Part shown: piece after piece, positions 58,601 through 64,000 of the stretch
How the letters are laid out: each line of letters opens with the position of its first letter
Position numbering within the stretch: the stretch's first letter is position 1
NCBI GenBank assembly: GCA_964503335.1
Contig: CAZCZZ010000014.1
Span: 1-64,000 of the forward strand
Length of the DNA: 64,000 nucleotides
Direction: 5' to 3'
Source: CAZCZZ01 sp964503335
GTDB taxonomy: Bacteria; Verrucomicrobiota; Kiritimatiellia; CAIVKH01
The notes under the pieces: model-generated
What the model saw: the letters and a program-made list of their open reading frames with translations, nothing else
Told to the model about the DNA's origin: nothing
Databases searched by the model: none
Translations under genes and position numbers: made by a program

Positions 58601-59201
58601 GGAATCGCGCCTCCGGGAAAACGCCGAAAGCATCATCATCAAGGGCGAGCATTCACCGGAAAGGCTTCTCGACCGGGCGACGCTTTTCCTGCATCTCAAG
58701 GCCACCGAGGATGAGTCCGTCAGGAACGCGGTCACTGTTTCCTCACCCCCCTTGACAGCTCCTGCACCCCCTCCCTCGCCGTCTCCGCAGCCTCCGAAGG
58801 CGGCGCAGGAGTATCCCGCCCTCAAGGGCAAACGCGTCTTGATCGTCGATGACGATATGCGCAACGCCTACTCCATCTGCGCCGTCCTCGAACCCGAGGG
58901 CGTGGAGAACCTTGTTGCAGCCGACGGCAGGAAGGCCCTCGCCAAGCTCGCGGAGGATACCCGGATCCATGCGGTTCTTATGGACATCATGATGCCGGGC
59001 ATGGATGGATACGAGGCCATGCGGGAGATTCGCAAACAGCCACGGTTCCAGAAGCTACCCATCATCGCCATCACGGCCAAGGCCATGGCAGGCGACCGTG
59101 AGAAGTGCATCGAGGCCGGCGCCAACGAGTATCTTCCGAAACCGATCGATGTAGATCGCCTGAAACTCATGCTGAACAAAGTCCTGACCACGCTTTCATG
59201 A
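55626..59201 (+). CDS. Hybrid sensor histidine kinase with CHASE8-like, HAMP, GAF and three receiver domains
   Basis: This is a 1191-residue protein. Order: TM1 (about 11-33), periplasmic CHASE8-like domain (about 38-152), TM2 (about 158-176), HAMP (about 178-230, possibly doubled), GAF (about 290-435), coiled coil (440-508), HisKA with phospho-His518 (SHELRTP), HATPase (NLLSNAFKFT, DSGIGIP, GTGLGLS), then three receivers with acceptor Asp832, Asp954 and Asp1120. A proline-rich linker (1039-1058) separates the last receiver. It is coupled to the PP2C gene by ATGA overlap. Signal may come through YfiR. Confidence 0.94.
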   Translation: MNFRALSIEQKLTLVVVATTAAALFLASSVLITRHALTTESQLVEDLDTLAQIVGNNSKAALSFGDAQDAAEVLDALKDKPNLLAACLYTTTGEILATYRSPQLETGFTFPDPGPDGEHRGEHDMILFRRVIQNNDSVGTLFFKADLIPLQAMIRRHITWATVMTLVSILLASLLASRLQHVILGQVNRVVDLAHAVAAGDLPEAIPVDREDEIGKLQQSFNQIVDTARDIVQQAQTLARGDYSITIKPRSSKDELSHALVKMTEALKSFHEQSENQNWLKSALSELHNRVRGEQDLGILNHDILSSLAGHLDAQIGSIFLTAEDRTLKYAAGYALRGGARCAPVFKFGEGLVGQAAESRSILFVKPPFDQPDLVISTGFVDLKPAEIALVPLIREHEVIGVLEMGKVTPFTHTQRELMRLAGETAAIAIHSAQARQKLNELLSRTQQQSFELQKQQGILQEQYVALEDRNVLLEQQKQEIHRKNRELEITRLDLERKARELELASQYKSEFLANVSHELRTPLNSLLILSRLLMENKDGNLSEKQTEFARTINKSGSDLLALINDILDLSKVEAGKMEFKIEEASVPDICAGLESTFRHVAEQKGLAFFIVLEPEAPRKIRTDVHRVNQILRNLLSNAFKFTHQGSVTVRVFRADRTEHPGSGDAIGFAVRDSGIGIPADKQAAVFSAFTQADGTTSREYGGTGLGLSISRELAIHMGGDITLQSGDAHGSTFTLVLPIECQLTAIAETPVLVNRAEAVGGRPPTIASASATDDSPGGDRPTILLIEDDARFAETTVDIARKAGWSCLIAATGEEGVKKAAERAPTGILLDVMLPDIDGHEVLRQLKEDPATRHIPVHVISALERDPQMIREGAIGFLTKPASKEQIEAALGRVRHIAGKQSRRLLIIEDNVDEANSVAGLIEHDEVGVSIVHTGRGALEELQKQKFDCIILDLGLTDMSGFDVLDRIVHERNGAYTPVIVHTGRDLTRAEESRLRENAESIIIKGEHSPERLLDRATLFLHLKATEDESVRNAVTVSSPPLTAPAPPPSPSPQPPKAAQEYPALKGKRVLIVDDDMRNAYSICAVLEPEGVENLVAADGRKALAKLAEDTRIHAVLMDIMMPGMDGYEAMREIRKQPRFQKLPIIAITAKAMAGDREKCIEAGANEYLPKPIDVDRLKLMLNKVLTTLS

Positions 59202-60397
59202 CCGACCCGATTTACATCCTGATTGTAGACGATCGCGTCGAGAACCTCGTAGCGCTCGAAAGCCTGCTTACCCGCCCGGGCTGGCGCGTCGTCCGCGCCA
59301 CATCCGGCAATGAAGCGCTGCAGTTGATCCTGGAGCACGACTTCGCGCTCGTCCTCCTCGATGTGCAGATGCCGGACATGAACGGCTTCGAAACGGCGGA
59401 ACTCATGCGCGCCAACCCGAAGACGCGCCGCATCCCCATCATCTTCGTGACCGCCCTCAGCCGCGAGAGCCATTACGTCTTCAAGGGCTACGAATCCGGT
59501 GCGGTGGATTACATCTTCAAACCCATCGAGCCCACGATCCTCAGCTCGAAGGTCGAGGTCTTCGGCCAGCTCTACCTCCAGCGTCGCGAGCTGCTCGCAA
59601 AGCAGGATGAAATCGCCACGGCCAACAAGCAGCTCACGGAACGGAATCACAAGCTGCAGGAAGAGCTCGACCTCGCGCGCAAGGTGCAGCTCGGCTTCCT
59701 GCCCACGACATTCCCTCGCCACGACCGAGTGACGTTCGGACAGCACTACCTCATCTGCTCGACACTGGGTGGCGACATCTATGACGTGTTCTCGGCGGGC
59801 AAGGACAAGATCGGACTCTATGTCGCCGACGTGTCAGGCCACGGCGTCAGCGCCGCGCTGCTCGCGGGGCTGCTGAAGATGGCGTTCGACTCCCTCAAGG
59901 GACCGCATCATCACATCCTGCTGCAACCGGACAAAGTGGTGGCGCGACTCAACCACATGCTTTTCGACAAACTGCCGCGCGATGCCTTTATCACGCTGAT
60001 CTATGCCATCATCGATCTGGAAAGCCACGTGCTGCAGATGGCGTCGGCGGGCCACCCCCAACCACTCCTCTTCCGCACGACATCGGGCCAGGCCGCCTTC
60101 ATGAAAGGCGCCCACGGCCCCGCGCTCGGTCTGCTGCAGGATGCCGAGTATCCCATGACCCAGTCCCGGATCGATCCCGGCGACCAACTGATCTACTTCA
60201 CGGACGGCATCACCGAGGCCATGAATGACGCAAAGCGTGAGGAATTCGGCGACGACCGCCTTCTCGATCTCTTCAAGCAGGGCCGCCACCTGCCCCCCGA
60301 TCAAGCGGTGGAGACCATCATGCAGGCCGTCACTTCCCACCGGGACGGCACCGCCGTAAACGACGATTGCACACTGCTTTGTGTGCAGATTCACTAG
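59198..60397 (+). CDS. Response regulator with RsbU/SpoIIE-type PP2C phosphatase domain
   Basis: This 399-residue protein starts at an ATG overlapping the kinase stop. Residues about 5-120 form a receiver domain (IYILIVDDRVENL, LVLLDVQMPDMNG with the acceptor Asp). A coiled-coil linker follows. Residues about 190-399 are a PPM/SpoIIE-type phosphatase: LGGDIYDVF, LYVADVSGHGVSAALLAGLL, ASAGHPQPLLF, LIYFTDGITEAMN and NDDCTLLCVQ, all of which hold metal-binding Asp. It is likely to dephosphorylate an anti-sigma-antagonist-like protein in response to kinase activity. The antagonist is not in the window. Confidence 0.95.
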   Translation: MTDPIYILIVDDRVENLVALESLLTRPGWRVVRATSGNEALQLILEHDFALVLLDVQMPDMNGFETAELMRANPKTRRIPIIFVTALSRESHYVFKGYESGAVDYIFKPIEPTILSSKVEVFGQLYLQRRELLAKQDEIATANKQLTERNHKLQEELDLARKVQLGFLPTTFPRHDRVTFGQHYLICSTLGGDIYDVFSAGKDKIGLYVADVSGHGVSAALLAGLLKMAFDSLKGPHHHILLQPDKVVARLNHMLFDKLPRDAFITLIYAIIDLESHVLQMASAGHPQPLLFRTTSGQAAFMKGAHGPALGLLQDAEYPMTQSRIDPGDQLIYFTDGITEAMNDAKREEFGDDRLLDLFKQGRHLPPDQAVETIMQAVTSHRDGTAVNDDCTLLCVQIH

Positions 60398-60514
60398 AAA
60401 ATCGCCTTTCCCGAATTTTCCTTTGAACACAAGGCCCCCCAGACTTGTCTGTAGGGGTCGAATTGATATTGTCCGGGGCTTTCTCCCCGTAGGAAAGGAT
60501 GGTTCGACAAATCC

Positions 60515-61258
60515 ATGATTAGCGTAAGAGACCTGCATAAACAGTTCGGGGCCAGGCACGCCGTCAAGGGCGTGTCGTTTGAAGTCAAGAAGGGCGACGT
60601 CCTTGGCTTCCTCGGTCCCAACGGAGCCGGCAAGACAACCACCATGCGCATGGTGACCGGCTTCCTTACCCCGACGTCCGGAACGGCCGTGATCAACGGC
60701 TTCGATATCCTCGAGAACCCCGTCGCGGCGCGGCGCAACATCGGCTACCTGCCCGAGAATGCGCCGTCGTATGGCGACATGACGGTGGAAGCGTTCCTGC
60801 GCTTCATCGCCGAGGTCCGCGGATTCCGCGGTCGCGAGCGCGATGCGAAGACCGACGCCGCCCTCGATCGCTGCTTCCTCACCCAGGTCCGCAACCAGCC
60901 CATCGAAACCCTCTCCAAGGGCTATCGCCAGCGCACCGGCTTCGCGCAGGCGATCCTGCATGATCCGCCGGTGCTGATCATGGACGAGCCGACGGACGGC
61001 CTCGACCCCAACCAGAAACACGTCGTACGAAACATGATCCGGCAGATGGCTTCCGAGAAGGTCATCGTGCTCTCGACCCACGTGCTCGAGGAAGTCGAGG
61101 CCATCTGCACACGCGTGCTGATCATCAGCAGCGGCCAGCTGGTCGCCGACAGCACCCCTGCCGAACTGCGCAAGCAGGGCACGCTGGACGAAGTCTTCCG
61201 GCGCCTCACCACCACCGCGGACGTTGTGCCCGCAGCAGGCAAGGGAGGCATACCATGA
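60515..61258 (+). CDS. ABC transporter ATP-binding protein (GldA-like)
   Basis: This is a 247-residue ATPase of the ABC-2 type. Walker A is FLGPNGAGKTTTMRM, signature LSKGYRQRTG, Walker B VLIMDEPTDGLDPNQ, and the H-loop STHVLEEVE. GTLDEVFRRLT ends the protein as in the CcmA/GldA group. Stop overlaps the start of the permease gene (ATGA). It is the first gene of a cluster that resembles GldA-GldF-GldG. Confidence 0.94.
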   Translation: MISVRDLHKQFGARHAVKGVSFEVKKGDVLGFLGPNGAGKTTTMRMVTGFLTPTSGTAVINGFDILENPVAARRNIGYLPENAPSYGDMTVEAFLRFIAEVRGFRGRERDAKTDAALDRCFLTQVRNQPIETLSKGYRQRTGFAQAILHDPPVLIMDEPTDGLDPNQKHVVRNMIRQMASEKVIVLSTHVLEEVEAICTRVLIISSGQLVADSTPAELRKQGTLDEVFRRLTTTADVVPAAGKGGIP

Positions 61259-61998
61259 GCGCACCTTCACCCGTGCGTGCCATCGCGAAGCGTGAGTGGT
61301 TGTCCTACTTCCATTCACCCGTCGCCTACGTCTTCATCATCATCTTCCTCGCCCTCTCCGGCTTCTTCACCTTCTCGGTGAGCCGGTTCTATGAAGCGGG
61401 CCAGGCGGATCTGCAGGGATTCTTTTTCTGGCATCCCTGGCTGTACCTGATCCTCGTCCCCGCCGTGACCATGAGGTTGTGGGCCGAGGAGCGACGCTCC
61501 GGAACGATCGAGCTGCTGCTCACGATGCCCGTGACCGCGTCGCAGGCGATCATCGCGAAGTTCGCGGCCGCGTGGGCGTTCCTGACGCTCTCGTTGATCA
61601 TGACCTTCCCGATGGTCGTCACGGCCTACTACCTCGGTGACCCGGATCCCGGACCCATCGTATGCGGCTACATCGGCAGCGTCCTGCTCGCCGGCGCGTA
61701 TGTCGCCGTCGGCACCTTCACGTCAGCCCTGACCCGCAACCAGGTCATCAGCTTCATCGTGTCGGTCGTGATCTGCCTGTTCCTGATCCTCGCCGGCTTC
61801 CCGCCGGTGACGGACCTGCTGTCGCGCATCGCCCCCGCCTGGCTGGTGGACGGCGTCGCCGGGTTCAGCTTCGTCACGCACTTCGACTCGATGCAGCGCG
61901 GCGTAATCGATGCGCGGGACCTGATCTATTTCGCGAGCGTGATCGTGTTCATGCTCTTTGCAACCCATGTCGTGGTGGAGAACCGCAAGGGCAAGTAA
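61255..61998 (+). CDS. ABC-2 type permease (GldF-like)
   Basis: This 247-residue permease has six helices. RAIAKREWLSYFHSPVAYVFIIIFLALSGFF and WAEERRSGTIELLLTMPVTASQAIIAKFAAAW are typical of GldF/ABC-2 subunits. It overlaps the ATPase gene and is 19 bp upstream of the GldG-like gene. The exported substrate is unknown. Confidence 0.92.
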   Translation: MSAPSPVRAIAKREWLSYFHSPVAYVFIIIFLALSGFFTFSVSRFYEAGQADLQGFFFWHPWLYLILVPAVTMRLWAEERRSGTIELLLTMPVTASQAIIAKFAAAWAFLTLSLIMTFPMVVTAYYLGDPDPGPIVCGYIGSVLLAGAYVAVGTFTSALTRNQVISFIVSVVICLFLILAGFPPVTDLLSRIAPAWLVDGVAGFSFVTHFDSMQRGVIDARDLIYFASVIVFMLFATHVVVENRKGK

Positions 61999-62017
61999 TC
62001 CCGCGGAGGAAACATCC

Positions 62018-63907
62018 ATGAAGAAATCATTCCTTACAGCAGCAACCGGCATCGCAGGCGTCGCCGTATTCCTCGGCGTGCTCATCGCGGTGAATGCCAT
62101 CGCTTCAAACCTTCGTCTCCGCAAGGACCTGACCCGCGAGGGTCTCTACACCTTGTCGGACGGCACCACCGGCCTCGTCGGAAAACTCGGACGGGACGTG
62201 ACCCTCAAGTTCTACTACTCGAAGAGCGCCGAGGGACTCCCCGAACCCGTGAAGCAGTACGCCAAGCGCATCCTCGACCTGCTGCGTGAATACGAAACGC
62301 ACAGCAAGGGACGCGTGGTCGTCGAGGTGCTCGACCCGAAGCCCGACTCCGACGACGAGGAGTGGGCGCAGCGCTACGGCCTGGTCTCCCAGAACCTCGG
62401 CGCGCTCGGCGGTGTTTCGCCGCTCTACCTCGGGCTCGTGGCCGTTTCGGGCGCGAAGGAATCGGTCATCCCGTTCTTCAGCCCGTCGAGCGAGCCGCAG
62501 CTGGAGTACCTCGTCACCCGCATGCTCGCCGAGGTCACCACGCCGAAGAAGCCGAAGATCGGCGTCATGAGCCGGCTGCCCGTCATGGGCACGCCGGGCG
62601 GGATGATGCCCATGTCGCGCGGCACGGAGCCGTGGGTATTCATCTCCGAGCTCCGCAGCCAGTACGACATTGCGGTGGTCAGCCCGTTCGAGAAAGCCAT
62701 CCCCGCCGACATCGACACGCTGCTGGTCATTCATCCGAAGGAGATCGCCGACACGACACTCTACGCGATCGACCAGTTCGTGCTGCGCGGCGGACGCCTC
62801 GTCGCGTTCGTCGATCCCGTCTGCGTCGCCGATTCGGAAGTGTCCATGGACCAGGATCTGTCGGGACGCATGAACCTCAAGTCCGATCTCAATCGACTCA
62901 CGAAGGCGTGGGGCTATGAGCTCGATACGGAGAAGGTCGTGTCGGACCTCAACTCCGGCACGCGCGTCCGCATGGGCAACGGCCAGATGGAACGCAACCC
63001 GACCTGGCTCTCGCTGCGGCCTTCAAACATGACCTCGAAGGAGATCGCCACGGCGTCCCTCGACTTCATCATGCTGCCCTTCGCCGGCGCCTTCAAAGGA
63101 TCGCCCGCGGAAGACCTCACGATGACGCCCCTGCTCCAGTCCGCGCCGAATGCCGGTTTCGTGGACGGCCTGGAAATCGCCCTCGGACAAGCGGGCGGCG
63201 TGAAGAAGGTGGCCGACGTCCAGAAGGAACCGCTGCTGCTCGGACTGCGGCTCTCCGGAAAATTCGGGACGGCCTTCCCTGACGGAAAGCCCGTGGACGC
63301 GACCGCGCCCGAAGCAGGCTCCGTTTCCAACGCCGTGCATCTGACGTCGAGCGAGAAGGACAGCGTGGTCATCCTCGTGGCCGATGCCGACATGCTCTAC
63401 GACCGGTTCGCCGTCGAGCGGCTGAACTTCTTCGGTCGCTCCACCGTGCAACTCGCCAACGACAACCTGAACTTCGTTGTGAACGTGACCGAACAACTGA
63501 GCGGCAACGAAGCCCTCATCAACCTGCGCGGCCGCGGCTCCTACGAGCGCCCCTTCACGCGCGTCCTCGCTGTCGAGCAGGCCGCACAGGCCCGCTGGCA
63601 GGAGGAGGAGCTGAAGCTGCAGGAGAAACTGAAGGAAGCCCAGTCACGGCTCGATCAACTCCAGGCTGCAAAGGACCCCGACCAGCAGTATGTCATCAGC
63701 CCGGAGCAGCAGAAGGAAATCGATGCGTTCCGCAAGGAGATGTTCGATACGCGCAAGCAGCTCAAGGAAGTGCGCAAGAACCTCCGCAGCGAAATTGAAG
63801 CCCTTGGCGTCAAATTGAAGATCGCCAACATCGGACTCATGCCCGCAGCGGTCGCCCTCTTCGGCGTCCTGCACGGCCTCCGCCGTCGCTACCGGGCCAC
63901 CCGCTAA
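62018..63907 (+). CDS. GldG-family ABC auxiliary protein
   Basis: This 629-residue protein has a GGAGGA site before ATG 62018, an N-terminal helix (AATGIAGVAVFLGVLIAVNAIA), then a large periplasmic domain with LTREGLYTLSDGT, VVVEVLDPKPDSDD, KPKIGVMSRLPVMG and LLVIHPKEIADTTLYAIDQFVLRGGRLV, all typical of the GldG/DUF7088 group. A coiled coil (about 545-600) is followed by a C-terminal helix and the basic RRRYRATR tail. It is predicted to act with the two preceding ABC genes. In Bacteroidetes GldG aids gliding; similar clusters in other phyla have no known function. Confidence 0.9.
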   Translation: MKKSFLTAATGIAGVAVFLGVLIAVNAIASNLRLRKDLTREGLYTLSDGTTGLVGKLGRDVTLKFYYSKSAEGLPEPVKQYAKRILDLLREYETHSKGRVVVEVLDPKPDSDDEEWAQRYGLVSQNLGALGGVSPLYLGLVAVSGAKESVIPFFSPSSEPQLEYLVTRMLAEVTTPKKPKIGVMSRLPVMGTPGGMMPMSRGTEPWVFISELRSQYDIAVVSPFEKAIPADIDTLLVIHPKEIADTTLYAIDQFVLRGGRLVAFVDPVCVADSEVSMDQDLSGRMNLKSDLNRLTKAWGYELDTEKVVSDLNSGTRVRMGNGQMERNPTWLSLRPSNMTSKEIATASLDFIMLPFAGAFKGSPAEDLTMTPLLQSAPNAGFVDGLEIALGQAGGVKKVADVQKEPLLLGLRLSGKFGTAFPDGKPVDATAPEAGSVSNAVHLTSSEKDSVVILVADADMLYDRFAVERLNFFGRSTVQLANDNLNFVVNVTEQLSGNEALINLRGRGSYERPFTRVLAVEQAAQARWQEEELKLQEKLKEAQSRLDQLQAAKDPDQQYVISPEQQKEIDAFRKEMFDTRKQLKEVRKNLRSEIEALGVKLKIANIGLMPAAVALFGVLHGLRRRYRATR

Positions 63908-63930
63908 CCGTTCCCTTTGGAGAATCATCC

Positions 63931-64000
63931 ATGAAAAGCAAATCCCTTATCCTCCTGATCCTGGTCCTCGCCGTGATCGGCGGCCTCGCTTACCTGCAGC
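63931..64000 (+). CDS. Start of a membrane-anchored protein, probably DUF4340 family (3' partial)
   Basis: ATG 63931 follows a TTGGAGAAT site. The first 23 codons give KSKSLILLILVLAVIGGLAYL, a basic start and membrane helix. In this gene order the next gene often encodes a DUF4340 protein with this topology, but the visible part cannot prove it. The gene runs off the window. Confidence 0.55.
   Translation, partial: MKSKSLILLILVLAVIGGLAYLQ

Noticed and set aside
60398..60514. Promoter for the GldA-like gene in the 117-bp gap
   Set aside because: TTGAAC near 60424 has no convincing -10 at the proper distance, so no site was called; apart from a short CCGGGG/CCCCG-type hairpin nothing clear is present.
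1..64000. CRISPR array, rRNA genes, phage or transposase genes
   Set aside because: No regularly spaced repeats, no rRNA-like sequence and no integrase, transposase or phage structural gene was found on either strand.

Overview
The window is a stretch of high-GC, densely coded bacterial chromosome with no rRNA, CRISPR array or intact insertion sequence. The gene content points to the Planctomycetes-Verrucomicrobia superphylum, most likely Verrucomicrobiota or Kiritimatiellota. Indicators are a prepilin-headed secreted protein, a secreted subtilase with thrombospondin type 3 repeats, an SHD1-domain hydrolase, a fused CcoN-CcoO oxidase subunit, a GldA/F/G-like ABC set and GTAG-type paired intergenic hairpins. 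This is inference from gene families; no marker gene settles it.

Layout. 1-4774 is the downstream part of a cbb3 oxidase operon (ccoNO, ccoQ, ccoP, ccoG, ccoH, TauE/SafE-like). 4931-12163 holds an outer-membrane barrel candidate, a small cytochrome c, a pseudopilin-like protein, a 987-residue modular carbohydrate-binding protein, a CsgG-PEGA protein and a retropepsin-like protein. 12213-14667 holds purN, a VOC protein, a small Cys-rich protein and a lipid kinase. 14841-18732 is a polyamine ABC operon in the order potD-B-C-A. A rhomboid protease and three tandem Hsp20 genes behind a sigma-54-type promoter follow (18736-21001). 21056-26741 contains the subtilase, an SHD1 hydrolase, tRNA-Tyr with a duplicated and inverted 3' end, and a CBM20 esterase behind tRNA-Asp. 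26918-31558 has a YyaL-type protein, aroC and two small envelope genes. 31566-37860 is a tight seven-gene minus-strand operon. A LOG enzyme follows at 37940.

38657-50024 is the most interesting region. Two secreted proteins with a predicted beta-propeller and a GH13 alpha-amylase share seven copies of one CBM25-like module. The two promoters that drive them have nearly the same layout: a TTTACA/16 bp/-10 core with one palindromic LacI-type operator on the -35 and another over the start site. manA, an anchored AsmA-like protein, an independent phosphoglycerate mutase and a DUF21-CBS-EIIA fusion lie between. I infer one regulated extracellular starch or glycogen utilisation system, possibly joined by the 987-residue CBM protein and the CBM20 esterase elsewhere in the window.

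50162-64000 carries a flavin-binding PNPOx-like protein, an orphan antitoxin-like gene, an ankyrin protein, and a TonB receptor divergent from YfiR, a triple-receiver hybrid kinase and a PP2C response regulator. It ends with the ABC-2/GldG cluster, cut off by the window edge.

Two non-coding themes run through the window. One is a family of paired GTAG-hairpins (REP/BIME-like) with a frequent CTCCG loop, usually just 3' of genes. The other is the structured segment at 25235-25377 bounded by pieces of the tRNA-Tyr 3' end.
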